DNA of 64,000 nt from Terriglobia bacterium (GTDB taxonomy: Bacteria; Acidobacteriota; Terriglobia; Bryobacterales; Bryobacteraceae): positions 1 to 64,000 of the forward strand of contig JAIQFE010000022.1 of the NCBI GenBank assembly GCA_020073445.1. The letters are read 5' to 3'. The number at the start of each line of letters is the position of its first letter. The first letter of the stretch is position 1. The notes below the pieces were generated by a model that was not told where the DNA came from, did no database searches, and saw only the letters and a list, made by a program, of their open reading frames with translations. Shown here in pieces: positions 33,816 to 44,514 of the stretch. The position numbers were made by a program, and so were the translations under genes.

Positions 33816-35263
33816 ATTTTGTCCACCTGGGCACTGTGCATCGAAGGAGCCGGCTGACAGTTAGCCGTCCTGAAATGCATGGAAATCAATGTGCCATGCC
33901 CGGGTTGCGATTCGACACGTAACCGTCCCCCCAGACGCGCCACACGTTCTTCCATCCCCAGAAGTCCCATGCCTTTCTCCTGGCGGGGGTCGAAACCGAT
34001 GCCGTTGTCCTGCACGGAAACTGACAGACCATCCGCATCTTCACGAACGACAACTCGCACCTGGCTCGCCCGTGAATGCCGGGCGCAGTTGTTGAGGGCT
34101 TCCTGCACAAAGCGGTAGAGGCACGTCCGGTGTGAATCGAGCAGGTCATCGGCGATATCATCGGCCACCATTTTCACGGGAAGGCCGGTCCGCCGGGTGA
34201 CCTCGCGTGCCTGCCAGCGCAGCGCGGGAATCAGTCCGAGGTCGTCCAGCATGGAAGGACGCAGCAGCAAAGCCATGTTCCTCACCATGCCCACGCACGT
34301 CTCCGCCAGCCGGCGCGTCGAGCCCAGACGTTCCCGCAGGACAGCTCCGTCGGGCGGCGCGGCTTCCAGCCTGCCCAGATCAACCAGCATCGCTGTCATC
34401 GCCTGGCCTACTTCGTCGTGCAACTCGCGCGAAAGGTTACGCCGTTCTTCTTCCTGCGCCGTGACCAGCCGGTCCGAGAGCTTCCGAAGTTCCCGGCGCG
34501 CCTCTTCGACCTCGCGGTAACGCGTCTCGGCTTCCTGTTCCAGGTGCCGCATGCGATGAATGATCACGCTCGCCAGGATTCCGCCGATGAGGAGCGCCAC
34601 CACGGAGATGATAGTTACACGTCGTCGGAACTGGGTTTCCAGCGCCCGTAAGCGGTCCTCTCCAGAGTCGAGGTCCCGTTCGTTCAGCAGCGTCACTTGC
34701 CTGGCCAGCTCGACGATCTCGGCTCGCCGGGGAAGAATAACGCTGCGCAAGTATTCCGCACCCAATTTCCGCCGCGCGACAGCGTCCCACTCTAACGCGG
34801 GCGCCAGCGACTGCCAGTAAGAATTTACGTGTGTGTGCAGTTCCTGGAAAGCGCCTCGTCTGTTTTCAGGAAAGGTCTGCTCGTAGCGCCGCAGCGTGTC
34901 GTCTATTCGCGTGCGAACCGACTCTAACTCAGCCTTCTGGCTAGCCGCCCCCGCGTCGTCGGTTTCCACAAGATAGTCGCGCACGTTCGTACCCGAATGG
35001 TAGATATCGCTTCGGAGCTGATCGAGCAGGGCGTCGCGTTCGCGCGACTCGCGCCGTAGCGTGTCACTGGTAGCCGCAACGCTGCGGAGCATTCTTCCCG
35101 AATCGACGGCGATGAAGACCATGAGACACAGGATTCCTGCGAATCCGATCCACACCGTATTGGTCCGTGTTGCCAGAATCGTTTGCAGGCGGTTTCGTAC
35201 GCCCGCGGCAGAGCGTACCTCAGCGGCGGGAGAAGCATTTCGGTTCGCAGACCGAAGACCCAT
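33812..35263 (-). CDS. Membrane sensor histidine kinase (HisKA_3/NarX type)
   Basis: 483 residues. Two membrane helices (about 36-54 and 216-235) flank a mainly helical periplasmic sensor (SDIYHSGTNVRDYLVETDD), reminiscent of 4HB_MCP/CHASE3 sensors. A coiled coil follows, then the HisKA_3 dimerisation motif QEEERRNLSRELHDEVGQAMTAML with His near 280, and an HATPase domain with DNGIGFDP and GMGLLGMEERV. It is the cognate partner of the overlapping NarL regulator. The signal is unknown. Confidence 0.9.
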   Translation of the reverse strand: MGLRSANRNASPAAEVRSAAGVRNRLQTILATRTNTVWIGFAGILCLMVFIAVDSGRMLRSVAATSDTLRRESRERDALLDQLRSDIYHSGTNVRDYLVETDDAGAASQKAELESVRTRIDDTLRRYEQTFPENRRGAFQELHTHVNSYWQSLAPALEWDAVARRKLGAEYLRSVILPRRAEIVELARQVTLLNERDLDSGEDRLRALETQFRRRVTIISVVALLIGGILASVIIHRMRHLEQEAETRYREVEEARRELRKLSDRLVTAQEEERRNLSRELHDEVGQAMTAMLVDLGRLEAAPPDGAVLRERLGSTRRLAETCVGMVRNMALLLRPSMLDDLGLIPALRWQAREVTRRTGLPVKMVADDIADDLLDSHRTCLYRFVQEALNNCARHSRASQVRVVVREDADGLSVSVQDNGIGFDPRQEKGMGLLGMEERVARLGGRLRVESQPGHGTLISMHFRTANCQPAPSMHSAQVDKI

Positions 35264-35372
35264 ATTCTGTGGATGCAGGCAGCAGCGAATTGGTTAGCAA
35301 GTCCTGTAAATTCCGTCGGGCATGCATTGCCTGCCTTTCGGCATAGAAGTTACTTCATCCTGGCCGAATGGA

Positions 35373-35705
35373 CTACTTGCCGAACTCGAGCTTGACATTG
35401 GACCCGCCCAGCTCAATCGACGTAATTCGCGCGGTGTCGCCTTGCTTGGTCGTATCGAGGGCTGTCGAGTTGAACTTCGTGTTGGTGTTCTCTACTGTGA
35501 CCGGCACAGTGAAGGACGTACGAGTGTGCTCATCGGTGAAGATGGCGTTGGATCCCTCGACTTTCACTTTGTATTCTCCGGGCGCCAGTTGGACACTCCC
35601 TGCTTTCGTGGGAGCGGAAAGAACCACGTTGTAGTTCTTTGGGCCCGCCAAGGCCAGGGTCGACAAAGCCACGGTCCCAATAAGGAGGGGCAATTTATTC
35701 GTCAT
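35373..35705 (-). CDS. Small secreted protein of unknown function
   Basis: 110 residues: signal peptide (MTNKLPLLIGTVALSTLALA), then KNYNVVLSAPTKAGSVQLAPGEYKVKVEG and TSIELGGSNVKLEFGK. The pattern (sheet-rich, exported, APGEYKV) is common in acidobacterial proteomes; no function is assigned. AGAGGAA precedes the start. Confidence 0.6.
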   Translation of the reverse strand: MTNKLPLLIGTVALSTLALAGPKNYNVVLSAPTKAGSVQLAPGEYKVKVEGSNAIFTDEHTRTSFTVPVTVENTNTKFNSTALDTTKQGDTARITSIELGGSNVKLEFGK

Positions 35706-35817
35706 GATGTTGTTCCTCTAGAAGATGGCGAACCGTGAATCACTTTCCCGGATCGCATCTAGAAGACGAGGGGGCCCTTGGACTGGTAACTACCCTCCAG
35801 GCGGGATGCCCAGCGGC

Positions 35818-37437
35818 TTACGCCGTAGCCGCTTCCTTCTGCGTTAAGAACTCGGTGTACGGACCCTTGAAGTCCTCGACCATATGGTTGTCGAAATTCC
35901 AGATGCGGGTGGCGACTTCTTCCACCAGATCGTGGTCGTGGGTGACCAGCAGGACGGTTCCGTCGTACTTCTGGAGCGCGATATTCAGGGCGTTGATCGA
36001 TTCCAGATCCAGATGGTTCGTCGGCTCATCCAGCATCAGGAAATTAGGCTTCTGCAGCATCAAGCGGCAGAAGATGATCCGCGCGGCTTCTCCGCCCGAA
36101 AGAACTTCGGTACGCTTGGTCGCGTCGTCCCCGCTGAAGAGCATTTGACCCAAGAGGCCGCGCAATTCCTGCTGCGACGCACTCGGTTCGAACGCGTGCA
36201 GCCATTCGATAATCGTGGAGCCCGGCCGGATGGACTCCTTGTGATCTTGCGAAAAATATCCCACCGTGACTTCATGACCCCAAGTGACCGTGCCGCCATC
36301 CACCGGAAACTCGCGTTCCGGCGCATCCACGTAACCCGTCGCATTGCGGAGCAGCGACCTCAGCATGGTGGTTTTCCCCGCACCGTTGCGCCCTAGCAGC
36401 GCGATTTTCTCACCTCGCGCGATGGACGCGTTGAAGTTCCTGATCACATGCAGATCGCCGTACGATTTTGAGAGCCCCTTTATTTCCAGGGGATGACGCC
36501 CCGATGGACGTTCATTGGCGAATTTGATGAAGGGGCGTTCGATGTTCGATCTCGCAAGAGCCGAAATCTGCAGCCGTTCCACTTCTTTCTTGCGGGAGGT
36601 GGTTTGCGCGGATCGGGTACCAGCCGAGAATCTCTGGATGAACTCTTTCAGCTGTGCAATCTTCTTCTCTCGAATGGCGTTCCCGGCTTCCACGCGTTCG
36701 CGGATCTGGGTCTTTGCGAGCACCATTTCGTCATACCCGCCGGTGTAGGTGATGATGCTTTGGTAGTCGATGTCGGCGGTATGCGTACAGACTTCATTGA
36801 GGAAATGGCGATCGTGGGAAATCACCAGCAGGCAGCCCGTATAGGCGGTCAAGTACCTTTGCAGCCAGTGCACCGACTCGAGATCGAGGTTGTTGGTGGG
36901 CTCGTCCAGCAGCAGGACGCTCGCGTTGCTAAAGAGCGCCTGCGCCAGCAGCACGCGCACCTTCTGGCCGCTCTGCAGCTCGGACATCTTGCGCTCATGC
37001 AGTTCTTCTGGAATGTCCAGGCCCTGGAGCAAAGTCGCTGCGTCCGCTTCCGCCGTGTAGCCGCCGTTATCTCCGACGATGCCTTCGAGTTCGCCCAGAC
37101 GCATGCCGTCCTCGTCGGTCAGTTCCGCCTTCGCGTAGAAGACTTCGCGCTCCTGCAACGCGTCCCATAAAGGCGCGTTCCCCATGATCACCGTATCCAG
37201 CACCCGGTAGGCATCGAAGGCGAACTGATCCTGGCGCAGAATGCCGATCTTCTTCGGACGGGTTACGGAGCCCTTGGATGGCTCGATCTCACCGGTCAGA
37301 ATTTTCATGAACGTCGACTTGCCCGATCCGTTGGGACCGGTGATCGCGTAGCGCCGTCCCTGCTGGAACGTGGTGGTTACGTCTTCGAACAAAATACGGG
37401 CGCCGAAGCGCATGGAAAGGTCGTTTACAGAGATCAA
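35818..37437 (-). CDS. ABC-F family ATPase (YbiT-like)
   Basis: 539 residues with two ABC domains and no membrane helix. Domain 1: Walker A GPNGSGKST, signature LQSGQKVR (the first residues deviate from LSGGQ), Walker B LLLDEPTNNLDLE. A linker of charged residues (VERLQISALARSNIERPFIKFANERP) follows. Domain 2: Walker A GRNGAGKTT, signature LSGGEAARI, Walker B LMLDEPTNHLDLE. ABC-F proteins act on ribosomes, in translation regulation or antibiotic resistance. The start is TTG, which aligns with the usual family N-terminus (SVNDLSMRFGA). It is divergent from the Kdp kinase gene. Confidence 0.92.
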   Translation of the reverse strand: MISVNDLSMRFGARILFEDVTTTFQQGRRYAITGPNGSGKSTFMKILTGEIEPSKGSVTRPKKIGILRQDQFAFDAYRVLDTVIMGNAPLWDALQEREVFYAKAELTDEDGMRLGELEGIVGDNGGYTAEADAATLLQGLDIPEELHERKMSELQSGQKVRVLLAQALFSNASVLLLDEPTNNLDLESVHWLQRYLTAYTGCLLVISHDRHFLNEVCTHTADIDYQSIITYTGGYDEMVLAKTQIRERVEAGNAIREKKIAQLKEFIQRFSAGTRSAQTTSRKKEVERLQISALARSNIERPFIKFANERPSGRHPLEIKGLSKSYGDLHVIRNFNASIARGEKIALLGRNGAGKTTMLRSLLRNATGYVDAPEREFPVDGGTVTWGHEVTVGYFSQDHKESIRPGSTIIEWLHAFEPSASQQELRGLLGQMLFSGDDATKRTEVLSGGEAARIIFCRLMLQKPNFLMLDEPTNHLDLESINALNIALQKYDGTVLLVTHDHDLVEEVATRIWNFDNHMVEDFKGPYTEFLTQKEAATA

Positions 37438-37553
37438 AATAGAGGTCTTTGCTAGGGTTGGGGATAAAGCCGATTTCAGCGACTACAATGCCATTATACC
37501 GCGTTGGTCGCGGGAAATCGCCTAGAATGGCAGCCATGGACGGTTTGTAACGT

Positions 37554-38993
37554 TTGAGGCAACGCATACTTCGGTTGTTACTGTCGCTCGCCGGCGTGCT
37601 GTTGCTGACCTGGGCTGGCGACAGCCTGTTACCGGTCAATGCCACCACCATTGGCTTCGCGTACCTGATGCTGGTGCTGCTCATCGCCAGCCTCTGGGGA
37701 TTTTTCGAAGCCGCGCTCGCTTCCGTCGCCGCCACGCTCACGTTCAATTACTTCTTCTTGCCGCCGGTGGGTGAATTCACCATCGCGGATCCACAGAACT
37801 GGGTGGCGCTTTTCAGTTTTCTGACAACGGCGCTCGTCGCCAGCCGCCTGTCGGGCGAGGTGAAGCGCCGGGCGCAGGACGCCCTGGCGCGGCAACAAGA
37901 CTTGGAGCGCTTGTACACCTTCAGCCGGGCGATCCTGCTGATCGATAACACCGAACCCTTTCCCAAACAACTGGTTCGGAAGCTGGCCGACATCTTCGAG
38001 CTGAGCGCTGCGGTATTGTATGAGCGCAGGGCGGAGGAGTTTTACCGGGCCGGTCCCTCGGATTTCGACGGCCTCGATGATCAGCTTCGCGACGCGGCCT
38101 TGCAGGGCACGTCATTCGCCGATGCCAAGCACCAGCGGGTGATCACGGCTGTGCGTCTGGGATCGGAACCGATTGCGGGGCTGGCTCTTCAGGGAGCTCA
38201 GATGCCGGATGCCGTACTCCAGGGAATCGCCAACCTGGTGGCTATTGGATTGGAACGGGCGCGGGCGCAAGATCTCGCTTCTCAGATCGAGGCCGCGCGC
38301 CGCAGCGAAAAGCTTCGAACCACCCTGCTGGACGCGATGGCGCATGAGTTCAAGACGCCACTGACATCCATCATGGCCGCCACCACCGCCCTGATGTCGA
38401 ATCCCGACCAGCCCGCGAGCAGCAAATCGGAGCTGGTCAAGATCGCCGATGAGGAAGCCAAACATCTCAATGAGCTCATCGACGATGCCGTGGAGATGGG
38501 ACGGCTGGACACGGCGAACATTCAGCTCCACACGGAACCCTCGAACGTCGGCGAGCTTGTTCGCGAGGTGGTCGCCTCCATGCACAATGTGATCGATGGA
38601 CGCCCCCTGAACGTGGTCTACGACGATCACCCGCCGACAGCTCCCGTCGATCGAAGGTTGGTCAAGCTGGCGATCAAGCAACTTGTCGACAATGCTCTGA
38701 AGTATTCTCCGCCCGACACCCCGGTAACCATCCATGTACACAACGGCAACGGGGTCACGGTGACGGTAACCGATCAAGGAAAGGGGATACCTGTCCACGA
38801 GCAGGCGCGCATTTTCGAACGCCTGTATAGGAGCCCCTCCGTGCAGAATCAGATACCGGGCTCGGGCTTGGGTTTGAGCATCGCCCAGAACATCGTGCGG
38901 GCGCATCATGGAGATCTGGCCGTGGCCAGCCGGCCCGGGGAAACCACTTTTAAACTGACGTTTCCGGCGGATCGAAAGGCAGGGCAGAGTTGA
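37554..38993 (+). CDS. kdpD: KdpD-like sensor kinase core (no N-terminal KdpD or USP domain)
   Basis: 479 residues. It starts directly with a DUF4118 module of four membrane helices (residues about 5-105), followed by a GAF-like region, then HisKA with AMAHEFKTPLTSI (His264) and an HATPase ending GSGLGLSIAQNIVRAHHG. In E. coli the same portion is the C-terminal half of KdpD, so this is a truncated kinase; the N-terminal domains are separate genes at 45.4 and 46.5 kb. The start is TTG: the in-frame TAA two codons before it rules out extension. A seven-codon ORF (37527-37550) ends three bases upstream. Confidence 0.88.
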   Translation: MRQRILRLLLSLAGVLLLTWAGDSLLPVNATTIGFAYLMLVLLIASLWGFFEAALASVAATLTFNYFFLPPVGEFTIADPQNWVALFSFLTTALVASRLSGEVKRRAQDALARQQDLERLYTFSRAILLIDNTEPFPKQLVRKLADIFELSAAVLYERRAEEFYRAGPSDFDGLDDQLRDAALQGTSFADAKHQRVITAVRLGSEPIAGLALQGAQMPDAVLQGIANLVAIGLERARAQDLASQIEAARRSEKLRTTLLDAMAHEFKTPLTSIMAATTALMSNPDQPASSKSELVKIADEEAKHLNELIDDAVEMGRLDTANIQLHTEPSNVGELVREVVASMHNVIDGRPLNVVYDDHPPTAPVDRRLVKLAIKQLVDNALKYSPPDTPVTIHVHNGNGVTVTVTDQGKGIPVHEQARIFERLYRSPSVQNQIPGSGLGLSIAQNIVRAHHGDLAVASRPGETTFKLTFPADRKAGQS

Positions 38994-39691
38994 GCGCGGG
39001 CCGCATTCTTGTCGTTGACGATGAACCTCAGATCCGGCGCATCATGCGCACCACTCTGACCGGCGCCGGCTACGAAGTGGACGATGCCAAGACCGGTGAG
39101 GAAGCGCTCGTGAAGATGCGCGACTTCCGCCCGGATCTCGTCCTGCTGGATATCAACATGCCCGGAATGGGTGGCTTGGCGGCGTGCCGCGAAATTCGCG
39201 CCGACCCGAATATCGCCATCATCATGCTCACCGTTCACAACACCGAGGCCGATAAGGTCGAGGCTCTGGACGCCGGCGCCGATGACTTCGTCACGAAGCC
39301 GTTCAGCACTCCGGAACTCCTTGCCCGGATACGTGCGGCCTTGCGGCGCCTTCCTGTAACGCAATCGTCACCTGGCAGGCTCAAGGTCGGGCAACTCACC
39401 ATCGATTTCGACGCACGAACGGTGACGCAAGGAGGGAAGGCATCCCACCTGACCCCTAAAGAGCTGGATCTGCTTAGATACCTCACGCAGCACGCCAACG
39501 AAGCGGTGCCGCATCGCGAGCTCCTGCAAGCAGTCTGGGGACCCGACTATGGCGATCAGGTCGACTATCTTCGTGCGTTCATCAAGAGCCTGCGGAAGAA
39601 GATCGAGCCGAATCCGGAGCAACCCCACTACATCACGACCGAGCCATGGGTCGGATACCGCTTCAACGGCACGCCCGACGCCCATAACTGA
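38990..39691 (+). CDS. kdpE: KdpE response regulator (OmpR family)
   Basis: 233 residues. Receiver with D10/D11 and phosphoacceptor D54 (LVLLDINMPG), Lys in DDFVTKPF, then a winged-helix DNA-binding domain (LTPKELDLLRYLTQHANEAVPHRELLQAVWG ... GYRFN). The start is TTG in a TTGA overlap with the kinase stop. It should bind tandem 11-bp direct repeats like those at 39779-39811 and activate the kdp operon at low potassium or osmotic stress. Confidence 0.9.
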   Translation: MSAGRILVVDDEPQIRRIMRTTLTGAGYEVDDAKTGEEALVKMRDFRPDLVLLDINMPGMGGLAACREIRADPNIAIIMLTVHNTEADKVEALDAGADDFVTKPFSTPELLARIRAALRRLPVTQSSPGRLKVGQLTIDFDARTVTQGGKASHLTPKELDLLRYLTQHANEAVPHRELLQAVWGPDYGDQVDYLRAFIKSLRKKIEPNPEQPHYITTEPWVGYRFNGTPDAHN

Positions 39692-39751
39692 GCGGTTTGG
39701 CGCACCTTCCACCGTTCGGACCGCGCTGGACGTGGCAGCTAACTTGCTCTA

Positions 39752-39770
39752 ATCCAGGGCATTCCTGGAT
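39752..39770 (+). terminator. Probable intrinsic terminator after kdpE
   Basis: ATCCAGG and CCTGGAT form a perfect seven-base stem with loop GCATT, followed within a dozen bases by a T-rich run (39780-39784). It ends the kinase-kdpE transcript before the kdp structural promoter. Confidence 0.45.
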
Positions 39771-39778
39771 CTTAATAA

Positions 39779-39811
39779 CTTTTTCATGGCTTCTCTATGA
39801 CTTCTTCAGGC
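39779..39811 (+). promoter_or_regulatory. Three tandem 11-bp repeats, candidate KdpE-binding site
   Basis: CTTTTTCATGG, CTTCTCTATGA and CTTCTTCAGGC lie end to end with an exact 11-bp period (consensus CTTYTYYATGR). OmpR/PhoB-family regulators bind such direct repeats on one face of DNA. The array ends nine bases before a TATTCT box (39821-39826), the spacing seen when a PhoB-type activator replaces the -35. The downstream operon is kdp, and KdpE is encoded just upstream. Confidence 0.6.
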
Positions 39812-39820
39812 CTTGAGGAA

Positions 39821-39826
39821 TATTCT
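39821..39826 (+). promoter_or_regulatory. -10 box of the kdp operon
   Basis: TATTCT (four of six to TATAAT). It lies just downstream of the tandem repeats and would start transcription at about 39833, giving a short leader to the ATG at 39851. No -35 match is present, as expected for an activator-dependent promoter. Confidence 0.4.
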
Positions 39827-39850
39827 CAGGACGTGGGAGGGCAAAAGAAA

Positions 39851-40315
39851 ATGTCACTCGCGATTGAGAAACGCTTGGTGCCGGCAACTGGACGCCCGGC
39901 CCAGCACATCGGGGAAGAGACAGATCAGAAGTTAAACATCGCCGTGGTGTTTACTTCCGTGGCTTCGACGCTCGCGGCCTTGAAGGAAGCCGGCAACCTG
40001 GCCAGCAGCCTGGGCGCGCGGATCAAGCTCCTGGTGCCGCAGGTGGTGCCGTATCCTCTCCCGCTGGAAACTCCGCCGGTCCCGGTGGAGTTCAACGAGA
40101 ACCGCTTTCGTGTCATCGCCAACGAAAGCCCGGTGGAAACGAGCGTGCAAATCTATCTGTGCCGCGACCGGGTGGAGATGTTGTTGCAGACGTTGAACCC
40201 CGGTTCCCCGGTGGTGATCGGCGGCTGTAAGAAGTGGTGGCCCACTACCGAAAGGCTGCTGGCTCGCCGCCTGCGGCAGGCCGGCCACAAAGTGATTTTT
40301 ATCGAAACGGAGTAA
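39851..40315 (+). CDS. USP-like protein, first gene of the kdp operon
   Basis: 154 residues from ATG 39851, preceded by GGGAGG at a slightly long spacing. Residues about 28-154 have the alpha/beta universal-stress fold: NIAVVFTSVASTLAALKEAGNLAS, GARIKLLVPQVVPYPLPLE, and GSPVVIGGCKKWWPTTERLLARRLRQAGHKVIFIETE at the end. ATP-binding motifs (GSxxG) are not seen, so it is a USP-like scaffold. Position suggests a Kdp-related regulator: in KdpD the USP domain is fused to the kinase, here it may act separately. Confidence 0.65.
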   Translation: MSLAIEKRLVPATGRPAQHIGEETDQKLNIAVVFTSVASTLAALKEAGNLASSLGARIKLLVPQVVPYPLPLETPPVPVEFNENRFRVIANESPVETSVQIYLCRDRVEMLLQTLNPGSPVVIGGCKKWWPTTERLLARRLRQAGHKVIFIETE

Positions 40316-40320
40316 GCCAA

Positions 40321-40404
40321 ATGCTTGACCTGTTCTATATCGCTATCGGCTGCGGATTTTTGCTGGTTTGCTGGGTCTTCACGAAGGCCTGCGACAAGCT
40401 TTGA
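40321..40404 (+). CDS. 27-residue membrane peptide of the kdp operon
   Basis: MLDLFYIAIGCGFLLVCWVF then TKACDKL: a single hydrophobic helix with a short basic tail. Similar short ORFs precede kdpF/kdpA in related genomes, as far as I recall. It starts five bases after the USP-like stop, and the GAGTAAG ahead of it is a plausible ribosome-binding site. Function unknown; it may be a second small subunit stabilising KdpA. Confidence 0.6.
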   Translation: MLDLFYIAIGCGFLLVCWVFTKACDKL

Positions 40405-40412
40405 TTGATTTA

Positions 40413-40446
40413 GCTCGCACGACGGAGCCTGCGGCCCTGTGCGAGC
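40413..40446 (+). other. Perfect 8-bp hairpin between the micro-ORF and kdpF
   Basis: GCTCGCAC (40413-40420) and GTGCGAGC (40439-40446) are exact complements with an 18-base loop (GACGGAGCC ... GGCCCT). The right arm touches the GGGAGG ribosome-binding site of kdpF (40447-40452). No U-run follows. It may stabilise mRNA or tune subunit ratios in the kdp message. Confidence 0.5.
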
Positions 40447-40458
40447 GGGAGGAACTTT

Positions 40459-40542
40459 ATGGATTACATCATTGCTGGAATCGCGTCGTTAGGACTGTTT
40501 GTTTACCTGATCTACGCGCTGCTTCGTCCGGAGAAGTTCTAA
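40459..40542 (+). CDS. kdpF: KdpF small subunit of the potassium ATPase
   Basis: 27 residues: [22 protein letters not shown] followed by RPEKF. The one-helix peptide with the C-terminal LLRPEKF is the classic KdpF form; it stabilises the KdpABC complex in the inner membrane. A GGGAGG site lies seven bases ahead. kdpA follows ten bases later. Confidence 0.85.
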   Translation: MDYIIAGIASLGLFVYLIYALLRPEKF

Positions 40543-40552
40543 GGAAACCTTT

Positions 40553-42355
40553 ATGACTAGCATTGGAGTTTTACAAATCGCAATCTTCTTGGGGCTGATT
40601 CTCGTTTGCACCAAGCCCCTCGGCGCGTTCATGGCGAAGGTGTTCGAAGGAGAGCGGACCTTTCTGCATCCGGTCCTGCGGTGGCTCGAAGTGCTCACCT
40701 ACAAGGTTATCGGCGTGAAGGAAGAGGTCGAGCAGCGCTGGACAACATACACTGCTGCGCTGCTGAGCTTCAGCATCTTCGGGTTTCTGCTGGTCTATGC
40801 CATCCAGCGATTGCAGGGATTCCTCCCCTTTAATCCCCAGCACTTTGGAGCGGCGCAGATTCCTCCGGATCTGGCGTTCAATACGTCTACCAGCTTCGTC
40901 ACCAACACGAACTGGCAGGCCTATGTCGGCGAGGCGACGGTCAGCTATTTCGTGCAGATGGCGGTTCTGGCAGTCCAGAATTTCGCTTCAGCTGCGGCCG
41001 GTATCGCTGTGGCCGTGGCGTTGATTCGAGGGTTCTCCCGTCAAGAGAAGAAGACCATCGGCAACTTCTGGGTGGATGTGACGCGCGCCACAGTCTACGT
41101 GCTGCTGCCGATCTCCATCATCGGCGCTCTTCTTCTTGTTTCGCAGGGCGTGGTTCAGAATCTGCATCCCTACACCGACGTAACCACGATGGAGGGTGCA
41201 AAACAGACTATCGCGCAGGGGCCGGTTGCTTCGCAGGAAGTAATCAAGCAGCTGGGGACCAACGGCGGAGGCTTCTTCAACGCCAACTCTGCGCATCCGT
41301 TCGAAAATCCGACGCCGCTTAGCAATCTGTTGCAGATGTTCCTGATCTTCGTGATCCCGGCCGCGCTGACATACACCTTCGGCAAGATGGTCGGGGATAC
41401 GCGGCAAGGCTGGGCGATATTCGCGGCCTTCTCGGCCATGTTCCTGATCGGCGTATTCGTCTGCTACCACTTCGAGCAGGCCGGTAATCCGATCCTCGGG
41501 AACCTAGGCGTCCAAACGGCCGCGACGTCGGGCCAATCCGGCGGCAATATGGAGGGCAAGGAGACCCGCTTCGGGATTGCCAACTCCGCTCTCTTCGCTA
41601 CCGTCACTACGGACGCCAGCTGTGGCGCGGTCAACAGCATGCACGACAGCTACACGCCCATCGGCGGCCTGGTTCCGATCTTCAACATGATGACCGGAGA
41701 AGTCATCTTCGGCGGCGTTGGCGCTGGCTTGTACGGCATTCTTCTTTACTGCATCCTGGCGGTATTCATCGCCGGCCTGATGGTGGGACGGACGCCGGAA
41801 TACCTCGGCAAGAAGATCGAGCAGAAGGAAGTCAAGATGGCCATGCTGGCCGTGGTCGCCACCGCGTTCAGCGTTCTGGTTTTCGCCGCGCTGAGTGATG
41901 TCATTACCTTCCAAGCGAAAGGCTACTGGAATCCCCAGGGCGCTCCGACCGCCAACCTCAACAATAGCGGACCGCACGGATTCGACGAGATCCTGTACGC
42001 CTACACCAGCAGCACCGCCAACAACGGCAGCGCCTTCGCCGGTATCACCGTGAACACGCCCTGGTACGACCTCACGACAGGGCTGGCGCAGCTGATCGGC
42101 CGGTTCCTGTTCCTGATTCCGCTGCTGGCAGCGGCCGGGAGCCTGGTCGCGAAGAAAAAGATTCCCGAAACTGCGGGAACATTCCCGACGCACGGCCCAT
42201 TATTCGTGGGCCTGCTGGTGGGAACTGTCATCATCGTCGGCGCGCTGACCTTCTTCCCGGCGCTTTCGCTGGGGCCGATTGTCGAACATTACCTGATGCA
42301 TAGCGGCAAGCTCTTCTCCTTCATTCTGCTGCCCGCTCAGGGGATTTGGAGCTAG
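40553..42355 (+). CDS. kdpA: KdpA potassium-transporting ATPase, channel subunit
   Basis: 600 residues with about ten membrane helices. Selectivity-filter regions are recognised: [68 protein letters not shown] and [11 protein letters not shown], the four pore loops of the SKT-type channel. E. coli KdpA is 557 residues, so this copy is slightly long. AAGGAAA precedes the ATG. With KdpB and KdpC it makes a high-affinity K+ pump induced at low K+. Confidence 0.95.
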   Translation: MTSIGVLQIAIFLGLILVCTKPLGAFMAKVFEGERTFLHPVLRWLEVLTYKVIGVKEEVEQRWTTYTAALLSFSIFGFLLVYAIQRLQGFLPFNPQHFGAAQIPPDLAFNTSTSFVTNTNWQAYVGEATVSYFVQMAVLAVQNFASAAAGIAVAVALIRGFSRQEKKTIGNFWVDVTRATVYVLLPISIIGALLLVSQGVVQNLHPYTDVTTMEGAKQTIAQGPVASQEVIKQLGTNGGGFFNANSAHPFENPTPLSNLLQMFLIFVIPAALTYTFGKMVGDTRQGWAIFAAFSAMFLIGVFVCYHFEQAGNPILGNLGVQTAATSGQSGGNMEGKETRFGIANSALFATVTTDASCGAVNSMHDSYTPIGGLVPIFNMMTGEVIFGGVGAGLYGILLYCILAVFIAGLMVGRTPEYLGKKIEQKEVKMAMLAVVATAFSVLVFAALSDVITFQAKGYWNPQGAPTANLNNSGPHGFDEILYAYTSSTANNGSAFAGITVNTPWYDLTTGLAQLIGRFLFLIPLLAAAGSLVAKKKIPETAGTFPTHGPLFVGLLVGTVIIVGALTFFPALSLGPIVEHYLMHSGKLFSFILLPAQGIWS

Positions 42356-42357
42356 TC

Positions 42358-44502
<2,145 letters not shown>

Positions 44503-44514
44503 GGGAGAAATACC

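Noticed and set aside
35717-35766. Direct repeat TCTAGAAGA 41 bp apart upstream of the small secreted gene
   Set aside because: Nine-base repeat with no promoter context and not on a helical period; may be chance.
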